Of a stretch of DNA of 64,000 bases, positions 47,450 to 59,990 are shown piece after piece. Within the stretch, counting starts at the first letter, position 1; every line of letters starts with the position of its first letter. The stretch is from Sipunculus nudus (taxonomy: Eukaryota; Annelida; Sipuncula; Golfingiida; Sipunculidae), in NCBI GenBank assembly GCA_026874595.1, contig CM049317.1, positions 25,140,401 through 25,204,400 of the forward strand. Reading direction: 5' to 3'. The notes under the pieces were generated by a model that worked only from the letters and a program-made list of their open reading frames with translations, was not told where the DNA came from and did not search any database. Position numbers and translations under genes: made by a program.

Positions 47450-50400
47450 CATGGAGCAGGAAACTCCCAGTCTGAAATTTAAATATCCACTGAGCCCTGT
47501 GTACAGACCTACCTCAACAAAACTGTCTGCCAGTTGGCAGCAAAGACAGTCCCACAGCACTGTACAGCAAGGAGTGAGAGACTACCCATGTGTACAACCC
47601 AGCAAAGTGAATCCCCACAAGGCTTGGTGAAACAACTCACTGAAAATACAATAAACAGTTACCTATCTCGGTATCTGTAGCTGTTATCAGCTGGTTTGTG
47701 CCTAGGACCATCTTAATCCAGCCTTGGTAAAATTAGCACAACTGACTCAAAATCCAGGGTCACAAACATCACTACTGAAGTGGTCAGACAGTTAATGAAA
47801 AAGGCAGGCAATGGAATAAAACTCTCTGGTCACAGATGTTATTGGGATAACTATTTTATATCATAGCATGTCTTTTATGTATTTTGTTATATACCTTTAT
47901 ATATTATTAAAACCTCTGATGGTATAAGGCCACATGGTTTCTCCATTGAGATGTAAATGTGGTTATGATCTGTGTTCATATTTCATCGGGAGACAACTGC
48001 AAATGTATCTCTGAAATAAAATTCCCAACACTAGTTCTGTTTGTTGACTTGAACTTATGGCTCTTTTAATTTAATCATATATATGCAATTTTGGTAAAAA
48101 TAAATAGGATTTCTCCAGATTGAGAACTTGTTTTTAAATACCAGAAACTGATAAACCTGTATTGCTGGGTTGTTGGTATTATTTTCTGCACACATTGGCA
48201 CTGCAGTTATAGATATTAGGCTTTACTTATTCGTACAGTTTTGGCTGACTGTAACAAAAGAGAGATTTTTCCATTATAACTAAGAAATTTCAGTAATATA
48301 TGTTATAATTAAGGAAGTAATTTTCATTATTATGTTATAGTTAAGGAAGTGTACTTTTGGAACATATTTCAGTGATTGTGGCATGAATGACTGTGAATTT
48401 TGTGCATTGCTCAAACATCAGCATTTAAAAAATAATCACAAGCTACCATATAACTATTTAATATTATAATTTAAAGTAAGCTATATGATACACCATTATA
48501 TATTATAATAATAAGCTAATATGATAAAGCACAATGATGATAATACTTAATAAAACATTATGATAACATGCATATAGTTATGATAAAACATTGACATGAC
48601 TGGAATGGTAAAAAACATAAGATGATCATTCATGATGAAACAGCACAAAGAACAGTTGATACAGGTAGATTGATCGTTTGATCTAATCGTCTTCTTCTCA
48701 CGCAGCCATTAATGAGTGTAATCCAATAGCACTTCTTTTGCGACACCGTTCAAATAATACCGAAGCACTTTTGAAAAGTGAACAAGAAACTGGTATTCAT
48801 GAGCTGACCTTTTATTAAAACCCCATCATAACAAAGGGATTCCGAGCTTTTTTCACCAAATCCACAAAAACCACACCCATTACTGAACAGAAACTTGAGA
48901 CACTATCAGGGTTTTGGTGGGATGGGATTTTAAATGGCTACAATGATATTTCCATATATATTGCTAACATCAATAAAAAGGGACGACTTGGGAGAACGAT
49001 AGTGGCAGGATTGACGTTATTCTCCTGTGTATGGGGGATGATATTCAGTCCTGTGTGATTTATCAAGCGACGCCACTATCTCGGGTCTATGTATATGTAT
49101 GGAATATAAATTCAGAGTTCTGCCATTGACAAATATAAAAAAACATATTTTCCAGCCATTTTACCAAAGCATCTTTCAGATCTTGTATTATGTGTTCGGC
49201 AAGCTAGCAGGTTGTGTGGAGTTATTCATGAGGTTTTAGTATTGAGAGATGATTTTTAAGCAGGAGCTAACTTCTTTTTGGTTCTCTCAGATGGTTCTTT
49301 TTTAACTTTTCCTCTTTGTCAATTTTCATTTCAAAGATCACAATGCAGCATAACATGTACCTGCCAGATTAGTCACAGACATACTTGGAACATTAATTAA
49401 TATTTCAGAGTACATTATATGTGACAGACATTTATTAAGTCTCATAAGTTATAGGTTACACTTGTAGAGGTTGATGAGTTTACTGTGGTTACCTTTTTAT
49501 TTGCAATGGTTTTAATTTTGCAATATTCGTGAATGTAAAAAAACTCACCATTATGAAACCCTCGGGAATCAGATGCCCCATCAACTAAGATGACCTCTGA
49601 AAACAACCTCATCAGCAACCTAATTTGTGCCTGGTTTGGAGACTGGCCCATATGCATTAGCCACACACACAAACTAGCTGTGATACATATCGACTGTGTT
49701 ACAAGTCCTAATTGAATGACTGAACCAGATATTATTTAGGTTTTGTAGGATTTTTTCTGAACTTATAATCAATACAGGTTCTGCTATAATATCATTTTAC
49801 AGATTCTTGTGCAATTGCAAAAATGAAACCCTTATGGAATATTCAAAATGAAGAATTCGTGAAATTTCAGCCTCCCAAAAAATAAAGCCAACCTCAGTAT
49901 TTCTATATTCATATATAGGTAGAATTTTTTGACGGGTGAATTTACATATGTACTTTGGTCCTTCTGAGTGCAAAACAATTAATGTCAAACACATTTTATT
50001 TTCTTTTACTTTCTTCTTCCGTATTTTTCTGTGTGTGCTAGGTCTAGAAGATGGCTTATATTCAAAAGCTGAAATTCAGGCACAATATTAGTCCGGATTC
50101 CCAATAACCGCTCAGTTGAGGGTCTCAGTGGAAGACTTCAATTGTTCACTAGTGAATGCGTACATCTAGTTTGACATGCTAAGAAATCTCCATTCGGTAA
50201 GTGACATAAGAACAGGTTTGTTAGCAAGACAGTGACAAAGAGGAATAAGCACTCTGAGAACACATACCTCTGCCAATATTTTAGTTCACCATTTTTGAAG
50301 TAAATCGTAATTATATTGACCAGACTTTGGTATGTGACGCATAAGCACAGGGAATATGTAGACCCAATTTGCAAGCTAAGAGAAATGTCTGTCACAGTTC

Positions 50401-51049
50401 ACAAACTCCATGGTTGCATCACTAGTTAGCTCTGCCTGCCAGAATAAAGGCAGTTCCAGTAAGGTCACACCTGTGCATACATAGGGGGATAGGTGACTTT
50501 CACCTTGTTTGAAAGTTTTCTCTGAAGATTTCCATAAATACCAGTGGACGACAATGGTTTGCCCTCAGCGGGGGAAAAACATATTTGCCTTGTCTTGCCA
50601 GAATATAATTTCTCATGTCTGATGATGTAATCAAATGCATTCTGGTGATGTAATCAATACACAGATCGTGGGGCCAGAGTACCTGCTTAATGGCGTTCAG
50701 CGTCAGGAATTTCTGCACCTGGGCACACTTTATGACTATTTAAATCAGAGAAATCAGTTTCTCGTCTGAAAATTACACCCTTTCAGTCACCACTGTGTCA
50801 CTTCAGGTGTTATGTCTTTGTCTGGTTCATTCAGGCATGCGAGGTTGAGTGAGACGCAGGAGTATCAGAGAACCTCTGAATTCTGGGATATTTCTGTTAT
50901 CTGTTACCTATGTATTATAAGTATACATTTTCTTCAAATGGTGTTTCTTTTTATTGAAGAAAAGAGGATAATTATACAATTGTATGATTTCATTCATCAG
51001 TGACAGGGCTTAAATTTGAGTTATAATGCTTGCCCCAATTTTCTGGTAG
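47450..51049. other. Non-coding stretch with CpG-richer islands
   Basis: Mostly AT-rich. Unique, CpG-richer blocks occur at about 48690-49080 and 50090-50730. ORFs of 65-85 codons on the minus strand (49442-50718) have no domain. Confidence 0.35.
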
Positions 51050-51209
51050 TACAGTAAAACCTCACCTAACAACCATCTAAATATAAAGACCACTTGTTCA
51101 CGGTCATTAGTCTTTTTTGCTCTTTATATAAGACCCCACTTAGACGACCACCTAAAAATCCACTTAATCGAGGTCCAGTTTGATGTCGTAATTTCGGGGG
51201 TTTACTGTA
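51050..51209. mobile_element. 160-bp Tc1/pogo-like MITE
   Basis: Ends TACAGTAAAACC and GGTTTACTGTA are inverted, with TA at both borders. Interior 'taaagaccacttgttcacggtc' and 'cttaatcgaggtccag' are the family blocks. The best preserved 'cagtaaaacctc' copy here. Confidence 0.85.
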
Positions 51210-51260
51210 TCATTAATGGTTAAGTTCTCTGTGAATCTTTTTAAACAAACTTTAATTTTT

Positions 51261-51919
51261 ATGCCCCCGCCACAAAGTGGCCGGGGCATATAGTTTTACC
51301 CATGTCCGTCATTCCGTCCTTCCGTCACTCCAAAATCAAACAGTTGTACAGACTTTTTTTCGCAATGCCTGCAGATATTGGCCTGATTTTTAATGTGTGG
51401 GCAGATATAGACCAGTTACAGATCGAGTTAGCGTTTCGTCCCAGTTGACCTACTTTTGACCGTTTTACGGCTCCTAAACTTAGAAAATTTCATGAAAAAT
51501 AGAAATTTTCATGACAAATACACATGTACGGACTTTTTTTTGCAATGCCTGCAGATATTGGCCTGATTTTTTGTGTGTGGGCAGATAATGACCAGTTACA
51601 GATCGAGTTCGCGTTTCGTCCGGGTTGACCTTCTTTTGACCGTTTTACGGCTCCTGAATATAGAAAATTTCATGAAAAATAGAAATATTCATGACAGATA
51701 CACATGTACGGATTTTTTTTCGCAATGCCTGCAGATATTGGCCTGATTTTTGGTGTGTGGGCAGATATAGACCCGTTACAGATCTAGTTTGCGTTTAGTC
51801 CCGGTTGACCTACTTTTGACCATACGACACCTCCTGAACTTAAAAAATTTTTCAAAATTTTACAAATGTTTCTAATTTGCCCCAGGCGGGGGCATTCGTG
51901 TCGTTCCGACACATCTAGT
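51261..51919. mobile_element. Pearl/Helitron-like non-autonomous element
   Basis: The head atgcccccgccacaaagtggccgggg contains a hairpin and is followed by a gtccgtcattccgtccttccgtc microsatellite. Then come three 180-bp tandem cores, and an end with tgccccaggcgggggcatt, the hairpin GTGTCG-ttc-CGACAC and CTAG followed by T. GC-rich head, CCGT microsatellite and tandem core match bivalve pearl-type elements. A terminal hairpin plus CTAG|T is a Helitron-type 3' end, although the hairpin is only 2 nt from CTAG instead of the usual 10 or so. Confidence 0.75.
51349..51888 (+). repeat. 180-bp tandem repeat, 3 copies
   Basis: 'gcaatgcctgcagatattgg' recurs at exactly 180-bp spacing (near 51362, 51542 and 51722). 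The third copy is the most diverged at its end. Confidence 0.95.
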
Positions 51920-53103
51920 TTTATACAGTTTTATGGTCAGTTAAACTAAATAAACATGCAGAACTAAGACTGTAACAGCCATTTATGTGACTTAATTGTA
52001 TCGGGGAATATGACATATTGTAGGTGCACTAAGTGGTCAATACAGTTCTCTTGGTGCGGTCTGTACAAGAAACAGACATGATTTCAAATCGATAAGGAGT
52101 GTAAACCTGCTACTTCTCCCTCTCAATGGGAACATATTGTTGTGTAAATTAAATAGGCTGAAACCAGGCTGCATAATCGAGCCGCTTAGTCGGACGACCA
52201 TGTCCATTGAGAGCTACAACTGCTATCCCTCATGGACAACAAACCCTGTGTGGTCAGTAATGACGATTTTCTTACTCAAGTCCACCGGGATACTCGCTGA
52301 ATCCAGACATTAGACTGATATTGACAGAGGCCACCTGAGATGTGCAACACTGCCTGATGCTGGAGATAGGAACACCAGTCTTCAGCATTCTATGGGTGCC
52401 AAATGGTCCCAGCTGTTCTAGGGATGTTTCTGATTAACCCGACAACATTAAATGTGTAATTATCTCCACAAACTGGTCAGAAAGTAAGATTTCCACCATA
52501 CCCTCACTACTTACTAAAACTGATTGAATTTTATATTTGTTTTGAAGGTTTCCATCCTTATACTAGGCATATTAAGTATACATGAAATATACAGTGTAAT
52601 GTCATGGATATATAATAGTATCTGCAAATTTTACTTCTGAGACTTTTTCCTTATGTCTGTACACAGTGGAAATAAACTTTCACTGAGTGCAATTAGTGAT
52701 GCAAAAAAATGAACATTGGCCCTGCTTTACTATCATTAATCAATATATTGATAAACATTAAAAAATTGAATTTAGTTTTGAATCACCAGAACACTGTCTC
52801 CTGGCTTGCATGTAACAAAACAATCTCATATTATGATATTAAATCAGTAGCAGGGATTAGATTCCAAGTAATTTCACTCCTTTGTGTAAAGAATAACTAC
52901 AAAGTTTTAATTTGAAATATAAAAAAATAGGCTTAATTTGATTTCAAACAAGCAATAAAATTCAATGCATGCAGAGATAATAAACAGATAAATATATTAC
53001 ATACTGGGGTGACCTAAAATTATAATTAGCAAACAAAGTGCCTTGTATGCTGAGATGGTCAGATGATGTAGAGATTGATGCATGGTCATATAAAGTCATT
53101 GTA
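51920..53103. other. Non-coding stretch
   Basis: A CpG-richer unique block at about 52080-52420 (gagccgcttagtcggacgacc) is followed by AT-rich sequence. No gene was recognised. Confidence 0.35.
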
Positions 53104-53363
53104 CGAGGTTGCCAGTTGTCAGGGAAAAGTTAAGAAAAAAATATTGTTTTCAAGGTCATGGAAAAGCCAGGGAATTTCATAAAAAGTCAGCAAATTCTTT
53201 GATATATTTGGAAGTCAGGGAAATGTCATTGGATTTTTAATGGCTATGTTGATCACAGTTAGTTATCTGGTTTTAAAGAGTGGTGAATTTTCAGATTAAA
53301 TCTTGTTTACTTTTAATTTTGTTTAAAAATCTAAGGTTGATGATGCAGAGTATGGATACATAT

Positions 53364-53407
<44 letters not shown>

Positions 53408-53658
53408 CATAAAATATATATCACATACAATTAATGATGGACCAATTCTTGTTTCTGACCAGTAAAATGCAAAAAACAGGATCTGATGTATGTTTCTGGT
53501 GTTCCATACATTTATCCAATGAAGTCTAGTGTTAGGTTGGCACTGTTGGCTGTAAATGATGTTTTTGTGTCCAAATTCAAAATTTGCATGATGATTTTTC
53601 CTTTAGAACCAACTGAAAGTCAGGGAATTTTTTTCAGAGTTGGCTGCTGGCAGCCCTG
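53104..53658. mobile_element. MITE with CAGGG-type termini and 'gtcagggaa' interior
   Basis: The left end cgaggttgccagttgtcaggg and right end ctggcagccctg are imperfectly inverted. TTGTA flanks both ends (53099-53103 and 53659-53663). The interior repeats 'gtcagggaa', and an (AT)n run sits at 53371-53405. Probably hAT-type; the ORFs at 53280-53740 derive from it. Confidence 0.65.
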
Positions 53659-53941
53659 TTGTATCAATACAAGTACATTGGATGATATGAGTACAACAAT
53701 CAGCTTTGTACTGTGTTGTATCAGGGAAATAGCCCTATAAGCTGTCTGCTACCAGAGTATAGCTAGCCATGGTACATTGATGAATGATGCACAATCAGCA
53801 GAGTGAAGATGGAAATGCTTATGATATTAATTTATATGTGGTCATAACAATCTTGGAAAAAATAATACAAAATTAAATACATGATAAGTTTGTTTTATAC
53901 ATGATATACAAGTACATGATAAAATATCTAGTTTTAATTGA

Positions 53942-54226
53942 TATACATTTCAGGTTTTCACAGTAACCGATTGGATTTTCTCAAAAAGCGCCAATGAAAG
54001 GAAATATATTGTCCCGGTCTTGTCAATTGAGATAAGACAGGCTTTTGCTGAAAGAGATTATCATGTTTTATCAAGAGGTATTGATATAAAGGCACAGATA
54101 AAACATCTGGATCACTCTCTTTACAAGCAGTTCTTACACAAGAACCCGAGATTGTTTATCATATTGTATAAAATGACATCGGATGTCTTCATTACGGCAT
54201 GGCAGGCACTTGGACCCGAATACTAA
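53942..54226 (+). other. Open 94-codon block after an acceptor-like site, possible exon
   Basis: Open from just after a TGA at 53939 to a TAA at 54224, with acceptor-like gatatacatttcag at its start. Sequences such as VTDWIFSKSANERKY, IEIRQAFAERDY and KQFLHKNPRLFIILYK have balanced, protein-like composition. A donor-like AGAG|GTATTG lies inside (about 54079). No domain was recognised and no methionine start is required if it is an exon. It could instead be a conserved non-coding element. Confidence 0.25.
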
Positions 54227-54391
54227 AAGCCCACTTATAATCCCGGTATATTGATGTCTGTGGTATAAGTGCAGCAATGAATTTCTTGAAATGCCTGCCT
54301 TTTATGTCTGTTAATGCAAAACCATGCAAGGGGAATTGAGAGAGAGTCTTCGGGCTTTTTTATCTCGCTCCGTATTAAAATGAACAGCGGC

Positions 54392-54637
54392 TTAGAGACT
54401 GCTGGCACTTGCGGTCTCATAGAAGTGATCGACAGTTACATCAACGTAAATTGTTGGTGGCACTCCCTTGTTCTGGAGTAGCCAGTCCTCGTTGTCAGTT
54501 ACGACGTCCATTCTGACCCTCATAGATGAAGAAGACATAGTGCTGGCATTTGGATGTTTTATAGCATGTTTGCGGTACCTTTCCGCGGGGACTCCTTCAC
54601 TGCCCCATTGCACCCCACTTGTCTTCTCAACAGTTTG
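54392..54637 (-). other. Open minus-strand block, possible terminal exon
   Basis: Minus-strand frame, open about 80 codons to a TAA at 54392, in a GC-richer block. It reads YRKHAIKHPNAS, then VTDNEDWLLQNKGVPPTIYV and VDHFYETASASSL. Composition is more protein-like than the local background. No family recognised; no strong acceptor is visible upstream. Confidence 0.25.
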
Positions 54638-56408
54638 AAATTAGGTCCCCTGGGTTTATTGGATTGTTGGGCAAAGAGGCCATTATGATCCTCGGTTATG
54701 TTGGCATATTTCATATTCATCCCACCCACATTCAAGGGTCATCCATCTTTTTTTCTGGCAGGCTATAGATTCTGTATGGTAAAGGTTAGAAACTCGATAG
54801 GTATACCATTTGTTTGGAGAAACTTGTTTTACAGAATATGATGACTTAAATGATGCTTAAATGGTAAAAAAAGGTTGCGTAACAGAAGAAGTGACACAAT
54901 AATATATATTAAAAAGAATACAAAAAACATTGATTGATGATTCCTACAGAGCAATAGTAAAAAAGTACACAGGGATCCCATGTCCTTGAAAAGTCATGAA
55001 TTTGTCATTTTGAAATTCAGTACTTCATGTTCATGATTTTTTATAAATTTTCAAAAATTCATAAAAAATCATTTGCTGGCTGTCTAAAAATGTTTCTCAT
55101 CCATCATTGTTATAATTTAACATTAACAGTAAAGGAGGGGGGGGGGGGTGTAGAATGAAATTTTGTCTGGGGTCAAAATGTTGTGAAAAATTAAAATCTG
55201 AACATCATGAAGTGTAGGAATTTTAAACCATTCAAAATTTTTAAATAAATTATTTTATATTAAAGAATTTTTATATATTATATGTGTATTTTATGATATG
55301 AAATGTATTCAACTTTATATCAAAGTACATAATTGTACCCATTTCCCTTTTGCATAACCAAATGTTAACCATTTTGAAAACTACTTAACTGCAGGTAAAG
55401 CCAAATGTTACAAAATCAGGCTTATGATTTTGCGTGTCATGCAGCACATCCACAGTGTATTTATGGTACTTACATCCCACAGAGAAACAAAAACTACCAG
55501 TAATTATGCAATTCAGACATAATTTGTTTGTGATAATATTAGCAGCGTATCCAGTGTATAAATCTTCTGTTTGAATTTGGTTTATACTAATTAAACAGCA
55601 AATATTAATCATTATAATAGCCAAATTTTCTGTTCTCAGTATGAGCGCTGTTGGGGCACTTGCAGGGTAAACATGTGGGAAAACGCAATATTGTGACAGG
55701 GAGAGCGCTGCAGTGGTTTGCTCAGTTCACGGGTGCCAGCGCAATTAGTGCTTTATTGATTGAGCATAAAAATCAACAATGCGGTCTCGGCCAGAAAGTG
55801 CCGTAGGAAACGCTAATCTCTGACACCAGAGGGAGACGGGTTTACCAATTATCAGACTCCAGATCAGGTCAGCCAATTATTAGGGAGCTGACTGGGACTC
55901 TTTCTCTCATGAGAGCTCTCAAGTGAAGAATTCCCTATCTTAGCCAACCAAGTGACCACAGCCCATCTTAAAGGGCAGTACCCATTTTCTAATAATTATA
56001 GAATAAATCGGATTTATTGCTTGTTTGTGGTGAGCCATTTTGTCAGGTTTTACGTTTTGATCCTGATTGGATAAGGTCAGAGGTTAAGGAGGATGGAGGT
56101 CAGCATGTCTGGGTCTAGTTATTTATTAGTCTGGGGTTGTCTCATTGAGTTTTATGTGCATAGGTATAATTATATGAGTTTCATTTCATTTGGGGAAAGT
56201 GAAGATGAGAATGTTTGGTGCTTTGATGTGTTTGTCACTTAGCTGAGTACGTATACAGTGTGAAAAAGAAAATGTTTATTGATATTTTTAACTAATTTAC
56301 ATATGAATAAGTATTTATGTGATATAGAGAACTTGGGGCAGGTCAGCACATGCAACTTTGGCCAGGTTTGTCTAGGACAGGTTTTCATTATATAATGGTT
56401 GATTACAC
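54638..56408. other. Non-coding stretch
   Basis: Includes a (G)12 run at 55137-55148, a decayed 'gaaaagtcatgaatt' repeat at about 54985-55080, and a CpG-richer unique block at about 55650-55960 (gagcgctgcagtgg, ggtgccagcgcaattag, tgcggtctcggcc). No gene was recognised. Confidence 0.35.
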
Positions 56409-56669
56409 AAAAATGCAAATTTTTTTTATTATTAAAAAGATTGACTTGTCTATTCATCAACATGATTAATTAATTGGCACACCACTAGTCATTATTTACT
56501 TGGGGAATGTAGCACAATTTAAATGCACTTAATCACAGCTTCTAGAATGTGATAACATGGGTTGCCTGGATGGCAATTAGCAAACAAACTTGATTAACCA
56601 TTTAGCAGAAACAGTGTCTTTATAAGATCTCTGTGTGTCTAACAAGATTGATTCATGGATCAATAAAAT
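56409..56669. repeat. Dispersed repeat E, copy 1
   Basis: About 260 bp shared at high identity with 59397-59652, same orientation, ending tctaacaagattgattcatgg. No inverted termini. Confidence 0.9.
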
Positions 56670-59396
56670 TGCCCAAGATTATCACCCTAGAACTCTTCCT
56701 TTGTGGATAAGTACTGTTTTTAGTTCTAAATTCAGGCTTTTATGTGAAAAAATAGCGAACTTTTATTCTGATACATATTTACCTGCTAGGTGCTATCTTA
56801 AATTTTATATGAAGTTTTGGCCAGGTTTGTCTGGGATTGGTTTTCCATAAGTGGAATTCAGATGGGCCAAGTTTTTGTTTTTTCTTGTAGGTGGCGCAGC
56901 AAAAGACCCAAATAATATAAATTTTATTTATTTTGAAAATGACCCCTCCCCTTAGGACATATGGCATTGTGAATATATAAACAGGCATACCCACAAAGGA
57001 GTTGCTTGACAATGAGTAAGTGCCACAACCAGTTATATACACATATAGCAAATACATGATTAATTGGCATTTAAAAATAACACATGTGCCTGTGAGAATG
57101 AATTACATTGAAAATCTGAGAAAATTTCTATCTCTCAAACTGTTGACAAACATTTAAAGAGTAAGAACAGGGAAACAGATATGCTGACCATAATCAGCAC
57201 ATGTGGTTTAAATTAAAAAAAAGACTCAGCACTTCTTTGTATGCATTAAAAAAATGCAATGCCTGCAGGCACAGTGCCTGTATTTAGTTTGGGAATGATA
57301 TTTTAAAAGCAGCAACCATGATCTACCAATAACAGGAAATTGCTTGATCTGTTTGCAGCTTGAGTTCTATATAATTAAGCTGTTGTTTACATGATTACAC
57401 ACTTTGTATGATCAAATGACTTATTATTCAAATCATTTGCTTTGCTTTAACCTCTCAGATTTAACAAAGAAGAACACTCATCTTGACCTGTAGGGTGTCG
57501 TGGTTTCAGTGGTAGGTTTAATATATGCATGTTTTTTCCTGCTGTTCAGTAAACCTAAAATAGTTTAGTTTATTTATGTTATAAATAATATAAATATCTA
57601 CTGTCATGCATTTGACATGGTAAGGAGCATTATCAATACATTATTTTTAAAAGTGGGCCTCTATGGTGAATTGATTATTTGTGAAAGCTCTGGCAATAAC
57701 AACAAATAATTTGAAGATGAGGACCCAAAGAGTCTCGTCATTACGGAACCGCAAAATGTTCAGCATGATTTGATTCATATTGTGAGCAAACAGTCAAATT
57801 GTTCCACTTAACATGAAAAATATTTTATTTGAAGTTTTTGTCCAATTTATCAGTTGTGGTCACCCATGTGATAACCAATAGAGAAACTTTAAACCTTTGT
57901 AGAAAATTAATTTTCGGAGGGGGTAGCGCAAAGGTTTCTAATTAGAATCGTGCTAGTACTTGGTATGGGCACGCCAATAGTTGTTGAAACATTTTGTGTT
58001 GCAGCAATCTGCTTGCCATCTGGCGTTCATTTTAGGATTTGCTGATGCATTGTGGGTAATTGGTGATGTTGGTGTTGTTTATTTAGCGTTGATGAAGGAA
58101 AGAATGGCCATGTAAACACAATAGTTTTGAGAGCCTCCTTTTAATTATGTTGCTTGATGGGCTATATAAACGACCAATATTATGTCAGGAATTACTCCCG
58201 GCTCAGGATCCCCTCAAACCACACAATGCTCATCTAGAATTTTGTTCTTTCATGATTTCATGGTCTGTCCATTTTCCTGTTATGCCAAGACGGAGAAAAA
58301 GTTATTAACTGAAGAAATAGCTCATTCAAAGTTAGTGTGTTCATCCTTGAATAAACCATACCGGTAATCTTATATATCCTTAACAAAAAAAAATGGTTTG
58401 TGGTTAAAAAAAAGATTGATTACTCTTTTACCATAGACAGTAATTTTTTCTGACCTAGCTTATGTATGATCTCATTGAAAACTTCAATAATTCTAGAGAG
58501 ACCTTAAATTGTTACTAAAAATGGTACTGATGTTTGAGCCATAAGTGTTTAAGTGACACTTTTGGAAAAATCATTTTATTATTGTAAAAGACATTGAAAG
58601 AAGAAGAATTGATTTAAATCTTTAAAACATTGGGTTGTAAAGGATTCTTTCAGAATACAGATCAGGGTCTATTCATTTGGTTATTGATGTGTATATAAAC
58701 CATTGTTTCTCATCCTTACAATAAAAATAATGTTGATGTCATGTTATCATAGAAATTACTTATGTGAAAAGGAAGGAAAATTAATGCATGAACCAAAAAA
58801 ACTGTATAATCTGCAGTGTAAAAGCTATTTTATCCAAGGAGACACTCTTTCTTATCTGCAGGGTATTACTGTTGGATTATTCCTACCCTTTGCTTGTAGA
58901 TATTAAACTAAGAAAACTTAATATTAATAACTTCATATTTTACACCTATACTTTCACCTTTATTCAACTGTCAGTGCTACTGGACCAAACAAAAACAGAA
59001 AAAAAATCCAGATAAACCGATGGAATAACTTGCAAACAAGCAGATATGGATGAAGACATTTCCTCCGTACATAAGAAATCCAATAAGTCATTTTAAGTGG
59101 AATTGGTTGTAAAATGATGATTGATGATTAAAAGAAACGACTGATGATTGATTATTAATTGATTAATTTATGCACCTTCTATATTATGGTTAAATCTGCT
59201 GTATAGAATTATACATAAAATATTAATTCAGTAAATTCTGTCCAACTTGAACATCTCACTGAAAAGTAAATGTAATGGCTGGGTTGTTGACACTTGACAC
59301 CTGCACAAAGGTAAGTTTTAATGCTGTTCCTACATTGTGGCCCGTCTTTCTTATATCTCTGACAGAATTGGATAACATGACTTCTTTGATTTTTCA
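56670..59396. other. Non-coding stretch
   Basis: A short duplicated motif, ttggccaggtttgtctggga, occurs near 56355 and 56815. The block at about 57900-58360 is CpG-richer and holds ctaattagaat and gtaaacaca motifs (homeodomain- and Fox-like). No gene was recognised. Confidence 0.35.
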
Positions 59397-59652
59397 AAAA
59401 TGCAAATTCATTTAATTATAAAAAAAATTGACTCTTCATCAACATAATTATAATTGGCACACCACCTGTCATTATTCACTTTGGGAATGTTGCACAATTT
59501 AAATGCACTTCATCAGACTAGCTTCTAGAATGTGATAACATGAGTTGACAGGATGGCAATTAGCAAACCAACTTGATTAACCATTTAGCAGAAACAGTGT
59601 CTTTATAAGATCTCTGTGTGTCTAACAAGATTGATTCATGGAACAATAAAAT
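59397..59652. repeat. Dispersed repeat E, copy 2
   Basis: Partner of the 56409-56669 copy. It leads directly into a two-copy tandem repeat. Confidence 0.9.
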
Positions 59653-59680
59653 ATAATGTTAATAATTTATTAATGTTATA

Positions 59681-59990
59681 TAGTGTATATTCATTATGAT
59701 TAACCTCAACACTGCATAATCACATTACATGAACCAAACTGCATTTGTGCCAATTTTTTGCCATACATCTAGTTCACTATATAATATTATAAATGTAGAA
59801 AGACCATTATATAACATTAAAATGGTTATATCTTTATAGTGTACGTTTCCACCTCAACTCTGCATATTCACATTGCATGATGAACAAAACTGCATATGTG
59901 CCATATATATTACTCTGCAACCAATTCACTGTATAATATTATAATTGTAGAAAGACCATTATATAACATTAAAATTGTTATATCTTTAGA
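59681..59990 (+). repeat. About 152-158-bp tandem repeat, 2 copies
   Basis: 'agaaagaccattatataacatt' and 'agtgta...cctcaac...tgcat...cacatt(a/g)catga' recur at about 152-158-bp spacing. Confidence 0.85.
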
